NCBI GenBank assembly: GCA_934230055.1
Contig: CAKQEE010000003.1
Span: 1 to 24,829 of the forward strand
DNA length: 24,829 nt
Direction of reading: 5' to 3'
Origin: an uncultured Clostridia bacterium
Lineage (GTDB): Bacteria > Bacillota > Clostridia > Christensenellales > Borkfalkiaceae
Shown here: positions 14,684 to 23,755 of the stretch, piece by piece
Position numbering within the stretch: position 1 is the first letter of the stretch
Layout of the letters: every line of letters begins with the position of its first letter
Notes under the pieces: model-generated
The model's input: the letters and a program-made list of their open reading frames with translations, nothing else
The model's database searches: none
What the model was told of the DNA's origin: nothing
Translations under genes and position numbers: made by a program

Positions 14684-16180
14684 CGATGCGTATATGCGCT
14701 CGGTTATGCCGAACACCTTTACCGAAAGAATTATGTCCTCGGTAACGTTTTCTATCGTGTAAACGCCGTTGTCGCCGGCAAGCTTCGTAGCGCCGTTCGT
14801 AACCCTTATAAGGCTCGTCGCTTCGGTCGCCGCCACTATGAACGATACGCTGTCACCGTGATTTACCGTCTGCGTGCTTTCGCCCGTGACCGTGTAGCCT
14901 TCGCCGGCGGGAAGTCTTACCTCGTAGGTATTTATCTCCACGCCCTCAACCGTTATCGAAAGGTCTTCCGTTACGTTCGCTAACTCGTAGCTCACGCCGT
15001 CCGATTCCGCAAAAATCTCTCTGCCGTTCGCTTTCACCGTGATTTCGCTCTTGTCGTAAGCTTCTTCTATCGTCAGCGTAAAGCGGTAAGTCGCGCCCTG
15101 TTCCACGGTCGCCGCGCCCTCTAAAAGGTAGCCCTCGCCCGAAGAAAGCGTTACCGAGAAAACGTTGATTTCCAAACCTTCCACGGTTATAGTTATATCC
15201 GATTTGACCGCTTTCACGACGTATGTTTTGCCATCCGCTTCGGGGTTAAGCGTTTCGTCGTTTGCTTTTACGACAAGGTTTTCCGCGTTATATTCGGGTT
15301 TTATTTCGAGAACGAAAGAATAATCTTCGCCGTGAGTCGCGCTGTCCGCGCCGGTTGCCGTATACGCCGCGCTTAACGGAAGGGTTGCTTTATAAACGTT
15401 CTTCTCTGCGCCCTCGACGATTATGATTAAGGCTTCCGAAACGGTTTTTACCGTGTAGGTGACGCCGTCCTCCGAAGCGTTAAGTAACGCGCCGTTAACT
15501 TTTACCGTAATGGTGCTGTTTTCGTAGCCCTCCGCCTTTGCCACGGTGAAAACGTAGTCCTCGCCGAAAACCGCTTTTTCCGCGCCGTTAAAAATAAAGC
15601 CTTCGCCCGTCGGCGCGGTCACCGCAAAAGTCGATTTTTCCACGCCCTCGACGGTTACGTTAAGATTTGCGGAAACGGATTTCACGGTGTAGGTTACGCC
15701 GTCCGCCGCGGGATTAAGCTCCGTGCCGTTTGCTTTTACTGTCGGCGTGCAGCTTTCGTACCCGCTTTTAAGGGTTACGGTGAACGAATAGTCTTTGCCG
15801 CCGTAAACGAGTTTTTCGCCCGCCGCCTCGTAGCCCTCGCCCGAGGGAAGCTTTATCGAATACAGTACGTAAGAAACCGCGTTCGAGTATTCGCTCTGTT
15901 TTTCGCCGTTCACCGCTTTTACCTTGATTTCGTAACTGCCTGCGAATTTTATCGCCGCAAAGGTTGTGTCGTCCTGCTCTTTCAGATCGTCGCCGTTAAC
16001 GTTCACGACGTAGCCCGTCGCGCCCTCCAAGCTTTCCCACGAAACGGAATAATCCGCCGCGAGCGTTATGCTCGGTGCGGAAAGCTTTGTTTCCTCTTCG
16101 CCTTTGCACGCCGCGAAGGATACTGCGCATATCGCCGCGAAAACGAGCGATATAATCGGTACAATTTTTGTCTTTTTCAT
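13613..16180 (-). CDS. Lipoprotein with Fn3-like domain, five 78-residue repeats and C-terminal beta-sandwich module
   Basis: The 855-residue lipoprotein has lipobox SFAAC with lipid attachment at Cys25 and an AGGAGG site before its ATG. Residues about 32-106 are fibronectin type III-like (SVSWESLEGATGYVVNVNG). Five tandem repeats follow, beginning at residues 107, 185, 263, 341 and 419, each exactly 78 long. They share GEGY, a YxFTVT strand, VKANGxxLN, DGVTYTVK and ITVEGVE, in the style of divergent InlB B-type repeats; these would act as a stalk. Residues about 500-855 are the module shared with the 741-residue protein. No catalytic motif was seen. It follows the DUF4838 lipoprotein by 61 bases. 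I infer a surface stalk presenting a glycan-binding head. Confidence 0.8.
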   Translation of the reverse strand: MKKTKIVPIISLVFAAICAVSFAACKGEEETKLSAPSITLAADYSVSWESLEGATGYVVNVNGDDLKEQDDTTFAAIKFAGSYEIKVKAVNGEKQSEYSNAVSYVLYSIKLPSGEGYEAAGEKLVYGGKDYSFTVTLKSGYESCTPTVKANGTELNPAADGVTYTVKSVSANLNVTVEGVEKSTFAVTAPTGEGFIFNGAEKAVFGEDYVFTVAKAEGYENSTITVKVNGALLNASEDGVTYTVKTVSEALIIIVEGAEKNVYKATLPLSAAYTATGADSATHGEDYSFVLEIKPEYNAENLVVKANDETLNPEADGKTYVVKAVKSDITITVEGLEINVFSVTLSSGEGYLLEGAATVEQGATYRFTLTIEEAYDKSEITVKANGREIFAESDGVSYELANVTEDLSITVEGVEINTYEVRLPAGEGYTVTGESTQTVNHGDSVSFIVAATEATSLIRVTNGATKLAGDNGVYTIENVTEDIILSVKVFGITERIYASESWNLEGAEKSTSIEFICKAVNLNAEYVKTALAAGYTHLKFEARLTGGEGLALTHGGKWDKYWRATGKTATFRIDLNEFVSGEEYFGFNIECRNGDGEQVERDGTLAITSATLIKSEKTAGWTKSNTNVYCAEEDGYIVLDTLCAGAWANVLTDSAWWEKFANNPDTGNVGQRTVTITGQWLSIGSNHRGMIWGINGAVSAVGNTVTTEFVTEYMNDRTFNAGDKFYAGNEAEGVYKFKLNEFVSNRNSWGGFSYTYVRENSFNVSLPTEGKVVNVCTQEYINVGYTKVRVTAGEYTGGQLWVGNDDWGTPYCMNGLNSGATVELDLSIFTAEKPYLQIFCSGEATTASITYEFIK
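14699..15862 (-). repeat. Five in-gene tandem repeats of 234 bp
   Basis: The repeats code for the five 78-residue units of the 855-residue lipoprotein. Spacing is constant with no indel between copies 1 to 5 starts; the last copy is slightly diverged (ends near residue 494). The DNA copies are not identical, so the amplification is not recent, yet the fixed length suggests selection on the unit or past homogenisation. Confidence 0.75.
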
Positions 16181-16241
16181 CGTTTTCCTCCTGTCTTTTA
16201 TTTTTCCGCCGTTTTTCTCGGCGTCGTTTCATATTTATTTC

Positions 16242-18269
16242 TTATTTGAATATTATACTTTCCGCGTCGAATAGCTGATTTTCCGCCCAGTACACGCCGC
16301 CCTTTGCCATAACTTCGAGAATGAACTTTTTTGCTTCGATATTCATCTGCACTTCGTCGGTCTCGTATTCCATATAGTTATAAAGGTACATATACCTCGG
16401 CTGGAATTTGACTATTTCGAGCCGCTCGATATACTCCGACTTTTCCTTTTCGGAATAATCGCCCGAATTAACCTTTTCTATTGCTTCGTCAAGTATCGCA
16501 ATCGCGGATTTCAGAAGCCCTTTGTTTCCGAAAGAAAGCGCCGCGCTTTCTCTGTATTCGTTTTCTGCAAGCACCTCGTAGCACTTTGCGGTCATAAGCG
16601 AAATATATTCGTCCACGAGCTTTCCCGCTTCTTTCCCGAAATAATATTTATTGAACTCCGAGATAAGCTCGTTCATATCGTATTCGGGATTCCACAGCAT
16701 TTTGGAAGCAACGTATCCCTCGAATATCGTCTGATAAATCGTCCGTTCCTGAAAGTTCGATTGAAGCATCGCGTAACCTACGCCCATCTTTTTCATATCG
16801 GTAAGCCTTTCGCGCCAGGTCGTATACGCGGGATACCACCAGTAATGCCGCGGATTATACGTCGTATAATCCCAGACCATAAACTTATTGCATATCGCCG
16901 CCCACTTTTCCATATAGTCCGAGCCGTAAGCGTTCATATCCTGATACTCGCTTTTATACGGCACGAATCTGTTCATAGTGATAGGCGCGAGCCTTATGGT
17001 AACGTTGTCTCTCGGCACGCAGGTTTTATCCGTCGCTTCGTACTTTCCCTCCGCGTTCTTTTTTACGGGCGGGAACGCCGACCAAAGATACGCAAACGTC
17101 ACGACGTCTATATCGCGGGTAATCTTCTCTTTTTCCGCGTATTCCTTAACGCCGTCCGCGAGCGCGTTGATAAACCTTATCATTATTCCCGAATCGCCGT
17201 ACTTTCTCGAAGCGGATATGCACCGCGAACAAAGGCAGGGGCGCGAGGTTATGTCCGTTTGTCCGAACATATAATAGTTGTTTTCTTCTTTATCGCTGCC
17301 GATAACGGCGGTCATCCCCTCTATCGCCATTCCGATAGCGGTTTTCCTCGTCGTGCCGTCTTTGTTCGTCGTTTCGGTGCTGTAAGAACCGTCGTCGTTT
17401 ATGCCGTCCGTATAGCAGACGTCTGCGGCGTAAACGCAAAGCCCGCCCATTTTCTCGTGCGTTATAACGTTGTTGCCGTCGTTGGAAAACGCACCCGTAT
17501 ACGCGGGATCTATTTTGCCGTTTTTAACGTATTTTTCGGTGTTCACCCAAGAAAGCGAGTTGTGCGTGCCATAGCCCTGATACCATTTGAGATTTCCGCC
17601 CGCGATTTCCGAAATTTTAAGATATTCCGAAGTAAATCTTCTCGCCGTAGTAAACTCCGTGTTGTCGTTGAAAAAGGACGATGGATCGAGGTATACTCTG
17701 TAATCGAATGCCGGAATTTCCGTTCTGTCGGAAACATAAACACGCGCGCCCGCGTTCTCCGGAATATAAGTCGTATCCGCGGTGAGCCATTTCACTCCCA
17801 GCTGATATTCGAGAAAGTCGTACGCGCCGTAAAGCGTACCTCTGGCTCCGCCGCCCCTTATGATTAGAGCCGAGCCTTTACTTTTTATCACAAAGCCGTC
17901 GTTTCCAAGCGCGGCTTCGTCGAATTCCACGCCCGAGGTTTCCGAAAATTCGGTTTTGCCTATCGAAATCACCTTTTCGTCCGCATACTTACCGTCCGCC
18001 GCATACGAAACGGTCGCGCCGCTTACCTTGAAAACGTATTTTACGACCTGTTCCGCCGCATATTTTTCGGTTTCCGTTGCGGCAGAGGAAATCACTATTT
18101 TATAATCGGAAACGTTTCCGAGAGCCTTGGTAAAATCAATCCCCTGCGTGCGGGAAGCGTATTTGCCGCCGTTTTCCTCGGGCGTTTCGCCGCCCTTGCC
18201 GCAAGCCGCCGCGGAACACGCGAAAACGCACGCAAGTATTACCGTTAAAAGCTTTATGAGTTTACGCAT
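16242..18269 (-). CDS. DUF4838 lipoprotein, glycoside hydrolase-like
   Basis: The 675-residue protein has a lipoprotein signal peptide with lipobox SAAAC (Cys23). Residues about 50-185 form the alpha/beta domain found ahead of GH20, GH67 and GH84 barrels, with the signature GARGTLYGAYDFLEYQLG at 141-158. The DUF4838 region follows, with a conserved cysteine cluster CLCSRC at 345-350, the strand DVVTFAYLWSAFPPVKK, and aromatic-rich stretches (YNPRHYWWYPAYTTW) likely to line a sugar site. DUF4838 proteins occur in glycan-use loci but I know of no settled reaction. The ATG directly abuts the stop of the 1162-residue gene and uses a GGAGGAAAAATAA site inside it, so the two are coupled. It is a paralogue of the frameshifted DUF4838 gene, but unlike that one it carries its own export signal. 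Confidence 0.85.
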   Translation of the reverse strand: MRKLIKLLTVILACVFACSAAACGKGGETPEENGGKYASRTQGIDFTKALGNVSDYKIVISSAATETEKYAAEQVVKYVFKVSGATVSYAADGKYADEKVISIGKTEFSETSGVEFDEAALGNDGFVIKSKGSALIIRGGGARGTLYGAYDFLEYQLGVKWLTADTTYIPENAGARVYVSDRTEIPAFDYRVYLDPSSFFNDNTEFTTARRFTSEYLKISEIAGGNLKWYQGYGTHNSLSWVNTEKYVKNGKIDPAYTGAFSNDGNNVITHEKMGGLCVYAADVCYTDGINDDGSYSTETTNKDGTTRKTAIGMAIEGMTAVIGSDKEENNYYMFGQTDITSRPCLCSRCISASRKYGDSGIMIRFINALADGVKEYAEKEKITRDIDVVTFAYLWSAFPPVKKNAEGKYEATDKTCVPRDNVTIRLAPITMNRFVPYKSEYQDMNAYGSDYMEKWAAICNKFMVWDYTTYNPRHYWWYPAYTTWRERLTDMKKMGVGYAMLQSNFQERTIYQTIFEGYVASKMLWNPEYDMNELISEFNKYYFGKEAGKLVDEYISLMTAKCYEVLAENEYRESAALSFGNKGLLKSAIAILDEAIEKVNSGDYSEKEKSEYIERLEIVKFQPRYMYLYNYMEYETDEVQMNIEAKKFILEVMAKGGVYWAENQLFDAESIIFK

Positions 18270-21200
18270 TTATTTTTCCTCCGCCGTTACTATAAAGGTT
18301 TTTACGGAAACGTTGCCGTATTCGTCCTCCGCAAGGTAGGCTATCCTGTAAGTTCCCGCGCGTTTTATCTCGTATTCGGTCGCCGCAAAGTTTGCGCCGC
18401 CTTCTATAATATCCACCTTGCCGTCGGGGCGGGTGACGAACACCTTGACCTTCGCGGCGGTTTCGTCCGTGCAGGAAGCCGCGGGTAATTTGATTTTATC
18501 CCCGATCTTTGCTGTTTTCGCGAGTTCTTCCGAAACGATAAGCTCGGGCGCGGAGCCGTCCTCTACCGAAAATCTGTAATTCGCGTTGGTAACGACGTTT
18601 CCGCCGTCTTTCGCGGTGATCCTCAAAAGGTATACGCCGATTTCTGTAAGGACAATTTCGGGAGCGGTTGTCGTCGCCGTGTTTTCGTAAATTTTAACGC
18701 CCGAAGGAGAGGTTAAAGTAACCGTCACGAAAGCCTTACCCGTTATCACGTCGAACGCGGAAAGTTCCGAAACGTCCAGCTCGTAATTTTTGCCGACGTT
18801 GGCGTTGCCGAGCCTGAATTTCTTTGAGAAAAGCGCAGGACCTACGACGTCGCCGTAATCGAACGACGATGAATAGAACAGCTGATTGCTGATTTTGGTA
18901 ATAATTATTTCCGCGCCGCTCTCGGAAACGTTTTCTAAAATAATATCCGCGTAAACACCGCAGTTAAAGCCCGAAAACTTAACGCCGCGCTCGTCTTTTT
19001 CAATATATTTCTGTATCGCGCTGCCGGAAAGCGTCGCCTTATAAAAGTCCTCGTACAAAACGGAAAAAGCGTAGTAATCTTTGCCCGCAAACCCTTCGCT
19101 TGCCGAAGAAGAGAAAGTCTGCTTTCTCTTTTCTATTCTGACCGCCGCGTCCTCGCCGTTCACGAGAAGCTTTGCAAAGTCTTTTTGAATATCCGCTACG
19201 GTCAACTTTACCGAAACGCCGTTTTCGCCCGTGATTTTAAAAGATACCGCGTCGAAATCGAGCTTTTCCGTCAGAACAATGAACTCGAAATACAGCCCGT
19301 TCGGGGAAAGCTTATAAGGAAGCGATATTACGGGGGAATCTTTCGTTACTTTAACGCGCGTTCCCTCGTCGGTGGTAGAGGCTTCTCCCTCGAAGATAAA
19401 CGCGTCGCCGCCCGTTCTCACCTCCGCGGATTTTAAGTTAAGAACGAATTCTTTACTGCCTTTCTCCGTGCGGTACTCAACCGTCACGAATTTTGCATTC
19501 GGCATAACGAAGCCGTCCTCCGCTTTGACGCCGCTTACGAATATTTCGTACGGGAGAATTTCGCCCGTCGCGAGATATTTTACGGTAGCCTGCGGGAATA
19601 CGAAGCCTTCGCCGCGAATCGCCGTTCTCGGAAAATCGACCGTAAACGAAACGGCGTCGCCTTCCGTCGCTATTTTGAAGATTTTTTCGGCGGCGTTGCC
19701 GAGTTCGTCGCGGGCGACGACTTTTATTTCCGTTTCGTCTCCCGAAACGATTATTTTTTCAAACGCCGAAACGCTTTCCCCGTTTGCGAAAATCTCGTAA
19801 ATCACTTTGCCGTGTCCGCCGCTTATGGTCGGGTTTTTGATTTCGTATGCCTCGCCGTAGCGCGCCGCTTCACCGTCATCGTAGGTTATTTCTATCGGAA
19901 TAGCCGATTTAAGGCACTCGAACATCACGCGTTTTTCCGCGACGACTCCAAACGGGTTCACACCGGAATAAACGAGAGTATAGCTTCCCTCTTTTTCCGG
20001 AACGAAACAATCGCCCGTCAGAATCGTTTCTTCTCCGCCGAAAATCATCTTTCTCGTAAAATTCGAGATAAACTTGCTTTCCGCGTTCGGAACGGTGTAA
20101 TTTTTTCCGACTATCGCGGGAATACTCCCGTCGAAATTCTTTATAAGCACGTCGGTATCGGTAGCGTAATCGCGCGCGGAAACGCTTCCGTAATTTATCC
20201 CGCCCAGAGTATCTATAACTATATCGCCTCTCCCCGAAGTCACCTTAAACGAGAGGTAAACCTCGCCCGTGGTGAAGCCCTCGAACGCAACGGGAAGAGA
20301 AGGAGAAGAAAGTTCCGCTATTTTCCATTGCTTCACGCCCGATTCGTTTCCGTCAGGTCTCCCGATTCTGCTGAAATTTCCGTAAGAATATATCTCGTTC
20401 TTTTCGTAATCGAAAGAAAAGTTCATCGTGTAAAGGTTCTGCGCAGGCGAATACTTTTTATCGGGATTGACGTGCGCTTCCGAACGCCAGAAGCCGTAAA
20501 ACGTCGTATCCCACGCGACCGCGTCGGTTTTTAAGGGATAGTAATTGTTGAACGCCGTGGAAACGCTGCCGAACGAAGCCCTCACGAGGGTGTTGTCGTA
20601 GCCGAGACTCGTCGCGGTCATATCGCTGTTTTTCGTAAATCTCACCGTCACCGCCTTTTTCGCGTCGTAAACGTCGGTGAGCGTTACTTCCACGACCGAA
20701 ATATTGCCGCCATACGCGTTATTCGTCGTAAACGAAATTACGGGAACGGCTTTACCGAGCTTTTTAAGGTCTATAACCCCGTTATAATCAAAACTCGATT
20801 CCGCCGCCGTACAATCGAGATAAAGCCCCTTTTCGGGCGCGTTTTTAACGTTCTCGTGATTTGTAAATTCCGAAGAATCGGAAAACCCGCTTTTATTCGT
20901 CACGAAAGAAGAAAGGTTTGCGCCGACCTCCGCGGTAAAGGTCTTTTCAACCTTTTCGCCCGCGATTTCGGAGGATAACGTTATTTCGTATTTCCCTTTT
21001 TCTGAAAAAATCAGATAATCGTTAAAGTTTTTCGTTTCTCCCGTAGGCGCGACCGCTTTCCCCGTCACCGCAAAGCTTTCGCCCTTATAAAACCCGTACG
21101 CAGAAGAGAGAGAAAGCCTTTCGCCTACCGAAAACTCCGTTTTCCCGTTATAAACGACTATCTTTTCTTCCCGTGCGCTCGTTAAAAAGCTTTTACCGCG

Positions 21201-21758
21201 CGTTCTGCCGAAAACGTCTTTATAAATATAGTTAAACTCGTAAATGCCGCCCTCCGCGGGAGTGAAATAAAATTCTTCACCCGCGTTTTTAACCGAATAA
21301 ACGTCCTCGCCCTTGTGCGAAAAGGTCGCCGAGACTTCGTAAAACCCGATTTCGGGCGCGCCGTCCGTGCGGACTATTCCGCTTTTCACCGTAGCCGCGG
21401 GGAAAGCCGCTCCGACGCCCGCAACCGTTTCCGCGGGCATCTCTCCCGAATAAGTTATTTCGTCCTCCGGCGCGGCTTCGTAAACTTTAAGATTTACCGT
21501 CTTGTTTTTATACTCGAAAATATAGCTGCCCTGCGCCCAGTCGAGAAAAACTCTTTTCTCGCTTGCGGAAATTGTCGCTCCGTCGGGCTTTCGGGCAGAA
21601 ACGAGTCCGTTTTCGACCTCGTAAGTATCTCCTAAAAGCGCGTATTCGTAAACGACGGTTTTGCTTTCTCCCTCGGAAATATCCGCAAACGCGACCGCCG
21701 CGGTAAGACTTGCCGTAAGCGCGAAAGTAAGTCCCGTTATAAGCAATTTTTTCTTCAT
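18270..21758 (-). CDS. Large secreted protein with serial Ig-like domains
   Basis: At 1162 residues this is the largest gene of the window. A signal peptide is cleaved near AFA/DIS (residue 25). Most of the chain is a string of bacterial Ig-like units of about 80-100 residues with a recurring shape: a GxxxxLP or VGKNYTVP opening strand, then a GxYxxxYxAxDxxGN closing strand. Examples are GTYRIAYLAEDEYGN at the C-terminus, SYTLVYSGVNPFGV and ETEIKVVARDELGNAAEK in the middle. About residues 305-540 form a larger beta-rich, aromatic region that may be a carbohydrate-binding sandwich. No catalytic motif, lipobox, LPXTG or C-terminal membrane helix is present, so it is either released or held by its partners. 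The AAGGAGAG site precedes ATG by six bases. Its role is inferred as glycan binding or scaffold. Confidence 0.75.
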   Translation of the reverse strand: MKKKLLITGLTFALTASLTAAVAFADISEGESKTVVYEYALLGDTYEVENGLVSARKPDGATISASEKRVFLDWAQGSYIFEYKNKTVNLKVYEAAPEDEITYSGEMPAETVAGVGAAFPAATVKSGIVRTDGAPEIGFYEVSATFSHKGEDVYSVKNAGEEFYFTPAEGGIYEFNYIYKDVFGRTRGKSFLTSAREEKIVVYNGKTEFSVGERLSLSSAYGFYKGESFAVTGKAVAPTGETKNFNDYLIFSEKGKYEITLSSEIAGEKVEKTFTAEVGANLSSFVTNKSGFSDSSEFTNHENVKNAPEKGLYLDCTAAESSFDYNGVIDLKKLGKAVPVISFTTNNAYGGNISVVEVTLTDVYDAKKAVTVRFTKNSDMTATSLGYDNTLVRASFGSVSTAFNNYYPLKTDAVAWDTTFYGFWRSEAHVNPDKKYSPAQNLYTMNFSFDYEKNEIYSYGNFSRIGRPDGNESGVKQWKIAELSSPSLPVAFEGFTTGEVYLSFKVTSGRGDIVIDTLGGINYGSVSARDYATDTDVLIKNFDGSIPAIVGKNYTVPNAESKFISNFTRKMIFGGEETILTGDCFVPEKEGSYTLVYSGVNPFGVVAEKRVMFECLKSAIPIEITYDDGEAARYGEAYEIKNPTISGGHGKVIYEIFANGESVSAFEKIIVSGDETEIKVVARDELGNAAEKIFKIATEGDAVSFTVDFPRTAIRGEGFVFPQATVKYLATGEILPYEIFVSGVKAEDGFVMPNAKFVTVEYRTEKGSKEFVLNLKSAEVRTGGDAFIFEGEASTTDEGTRVKVTKDSPVISLPYKLSPNGLYFEFIVLTEKLDFDAVSFKITGENGVSVKLTVADIQKDFAKLLVNGEDAAVRIEKRKQTFSSSASEGFAGKDYYAFSVLYEDFYKATLSGSAIQKYIEKDERGVKFSGFNCGVYADIILENVSESGAEIIITKISNQLFYSSSFDYGDVVGPALFSKKFRLGNANVGKNYELDVSELSAFDVITGKAFVTVTLTSPSGVKIYENTATTTAPEIVLTEIGVYLLRITAKDGGNVVTNANYRFSVEDGSAPELIVSEELAKTAKIGDKIKLPAASCTDETAAKVKVFVTRPDGKVDIIEGGANFAATEYEIKRAGTYRIAYLAEDEYGNVSVKTFIVTAEEK

Positions 21759-21768
21759 CTTTCTCTCC

Positions 21769-22854
21769 TTACATAAAGGTTACGGAAATGCTCGCCGCGG
21801 TTTTCGCGCCGTTCGCGAAGTCGATTTGCAGCGGTTTTTCGGGATCGGCCTCGAAATACTTGTCGATAAGAAGTCCTTCGGTATAGTAGAGGTAGCCGTT
21901 TTCGGTTATCTTCATTCCCGAAAATCTCGGCGGAACGTCGTTTAACTTATCTTCTTCGTATTCCGTCGCGCCCGAAAACGCCCAGACGTAGCCTTTCCAG
22001 CCGTTGGAACACCACGCGTCACCGTTGCCGGTTCCCGCGTCTATGATTCTGTCGCTTAAAATTTCCACGCGGAATTTAGTCTTCCCCGCCTTCATAGCGA
22101 TTTGCAGAACGGAGTTATCCGCTTTATAAGAGAACATATCCCCGTTATTTTCTGTATTCACTTTATAAACTCCGTTTTCCGCGGCAAGATATTCGCCCGT
22201 CTGCGAGTCGAATAAAAACGCGTTTTCTCTCCCTTTAAGCCACTCTTCAAAAGTGCCGACCTTAAAATTTTTCTTGAATTCGTAAGTCTTTCCGCCCTTT
22301 ATTACCGTCGCTTTCCACTCGTACGCTCCGTCCGTCAACTCGCCCGTAACAAAGCCGTTTTCCGCTGCCGTCGTATCGAAAACTTCGCCATCCTTTTTCA
22401 GCTCGTACGTCGGCTCGAAGTCTTCCTGATAAGAATCCTGCTCCTTTACGAGAAGGGGAAGAACGGGCGAAGAAAGAAAGTCGTAGTTTTCTTTAAGCTC
22501 CGCGGCGAAGACGTACGCGGGTGCGTCTTCGTCTTTTACGACGAGGGTTATCGTACCCGTGTGCTTTGCCGATTTATAGGTGAACCTATATTCCCCCGCG
22601 CCGAGCAAGCGGATATATGCTTTGGAAAATTTACTGTTTAAAAGCCACTCGTTTTCGCCGAGTTTTCTTCCTCTTTCGTCAAACACCTCCGACTTTTCGG
22701 AAGCGGAAACCTCCACCCTGTTCTCGGGCGCGGAAAGGTCTACGGTAACGGCGGGAATGTTTATTTCGGTAACCTTATCCCCCGCGCAACCGAAACCGAA
22801 GGAAGAAACGAGTACCGCCGCCGCCAGGATAAGCGCGGAAATAGCTTTTTTCAT
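21769..22854 (-). CDS. Lipoprotein of unknown function with Ig-like and beta-sandwich parts
   Basis: The 361-residue product has lipobox GFGC with lipid attachment at Cys23. Residues about 30-110 look Ig-like (an AGEYRFTYKSAKHTG strand then ITLVVKDEDAP). The second half (about 205-361) ends KPLQIDFANGAKTAASISVT, which resembles the ends of the 741- and 855-residue proteins (YLQIFCSGEATTASITYEF), so it may belong to the same beta-sandwich family. The ATG overlaps the permease stop by four bases (ATGA) and has a GGAGGG site, so it is translationally coupled to the importer. That coupling suggests an accessory binding role for the imported sugar. I do not recognise a named family. Confidence 0.7.
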   Translation of the reverse strand: MKKAISALILAAAVLVSSFGFGCAGDKVTEINIPAVTVDLSAPENRVEVSASEKSEVFDERGRKLGENEWLLNSKFSKAYIRLLGAGEYRFTYKSAKHTGTITLVVKDEDAPAYVFAAELKENYDFLSSPVLPLLVKEQDSYQEDFEPTYELKKDGEVFDTTAAENGFVTGELTDGAYEWKATVIKGGKTYEFKKNFKVGTFEEWLKGRENAFLFDSQTGEYLAAENGVYKVNTENNGDMFSYKADNSVLQIAMKAGKTKFRVEILSDRIIDAGTGNGDAWCSNGWKGYVWAFSGATEYEEDKLNDVPPRFSGMKITENGYLYYTEGLLIDKYFEADPEKPLQIDFANGAKTAASISVTFM

Positions 22855-23750
22855 CCTTTAAGCCCTCCTATCACGAATTTACTGTTTATAATTTTCTGCG
22901 TGCAGCAGTAAAGAACTATCGTAGGTATCATAACCACGGTGAAGCCCGCCATAAGTTCCGGGAGCGACACGCGGTAAGCGTTAGCCTTCTGATAGAAAAG
23001 ATACATTCCGTAAGAAATGTTCGGCGTACTCGGCAACCAGATAAGATAGGTGCTGTAATCGTTCCACGTTCCCATAAATCCGAGGACGAACAGAACCACC
23101 GCCTGCGGCAGAACCATTCTTAAATAGATTTTAAAAAGCACCGTGTAATCGTTCGCGCCGTCTATAAACGCCGCTTCCGCATAATCCCACGGTATCACTT
23201 TGAACGCCCCGTACATAAGCAAAAAGTTAGTGCCGTAAAAGCACCCCGAGGGCGAGGTTAAAATATTCAGTACGAGATTGTCGTATACCCCGAGCGCTTT
23301 GTTTATCTGCATTGCAGACGGTAAATTTCCCACTATCGGAAGAATCATAAGAACTATTCCGAGGTTAAAGAAAAATTTCTTGCCGAAAAATTGATACTTC
23401 GCCTCGACGTACGCGAACAGCGTGGTGAAAAGCACGCCCAGAAACGGCTTTAACACCGAGGTCAGAATACTCACACAGAACATTCCCGCAACGCTGATTT
23501 CCATTTTTTCGTCGAATATAACGAAGATTTCCTTAAAATTCGACCAAGTAAATTCTTTCGGCAGTCCGAACGGGTTGTAAACGCATTCGAGGTCGTCAGC
23601 TTTCAGCGAAGTGTTAAGCATATACAGCGGAAGCACGAGCATAGAAATTGCGTAAACTATCAGAAGCACCCAAAACGCCCGGAATATTATCGAAGAGATA
23701 ACGTCCGCCGCCGTACGGTTTTTCGGTTTTAAGTTGAATTCTTTTTCCAT
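22851..23750 (-). CDS. Sugar ABC transporter permease, MalG type (cluster B)
   Basis: I choose the ATG at 23748-23750 (299 residues, MEKEFNLKPKNR). It has a GGAG site at 23759-23762, eight bases away, and begins five bases after the stop of the partner permease. A longer frame from 23792 adds 14 residues but has no ribosome binding site and overlaps the upstream gene by 37 bases. The protein has six hydrophobic segments, the MLNTSLKADD motif after the first, and an EAA loop reading YAEAAFIDGANDYTVLFKIY then MVLPQA. It ends in IGGLKG, as is usual for MalG-like subunits. With the gene upstream it forms the channel of cluster B's importer. Confidence 0.93.
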   Translation of the reverse strand: MEKEFNLKPKNRTAADVISSIIFRAFWVLLIVYAISMLVLPLYMLNTSLKADDLECVYNPFGLPKEFTWSNFKEIFVIFDEKMEISVAGMFCVSILTSVLKPFLGVLFTTLFAYVEAKYQFFGKKFFFNLGIVLMILPIVGNLPSAMQINKALGVYDNLVLNILTSPSGCFYGTNFLLMYGAFKVIPWDYAEAAFIDGANDYTVLFKIYLRMVLPQAVVLFVLGFMGTWNDYSTYLIWLPSTPNISYGMYLFYQKANAYRVSLPELMAGFTVVMIPTIVLYCCTQKIINSKFVIGGLKG

Positions 23751-23755
23751 ACTTT

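Noticed and set aside
14699..15862. Regular 234-bp repeats as a CRISPR-like or satellite array
   Set aside because: The periodicity lies wholly inside one reading frame and encodes protein repeats; units are diverged and there are no spacers.
16207..16223. Hairpin CGCCG/CGGCG between the DUF4838 lipoprotein and the 855-residue gene as a terminator
   Set aside because: Only five base pairs and no T-run follows on the minus strand; at best an mRNA stability element.
16761..17867. Long plus-strand open frame opposite the DUF4838 lipoprotein gene
   Set aside because: It is rich in Arg, Val and Ile as expected from antisense reading of this codon usage, has no ribosome binding site, and the minus-strand frame has clear domain signatures.
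19812..20534. Plus-strand open frame of 240 codons opposite the Ig-like gene
   Set aside because: Antisense shadow: Arg-rich composition, no recognisable motif, no start signal.
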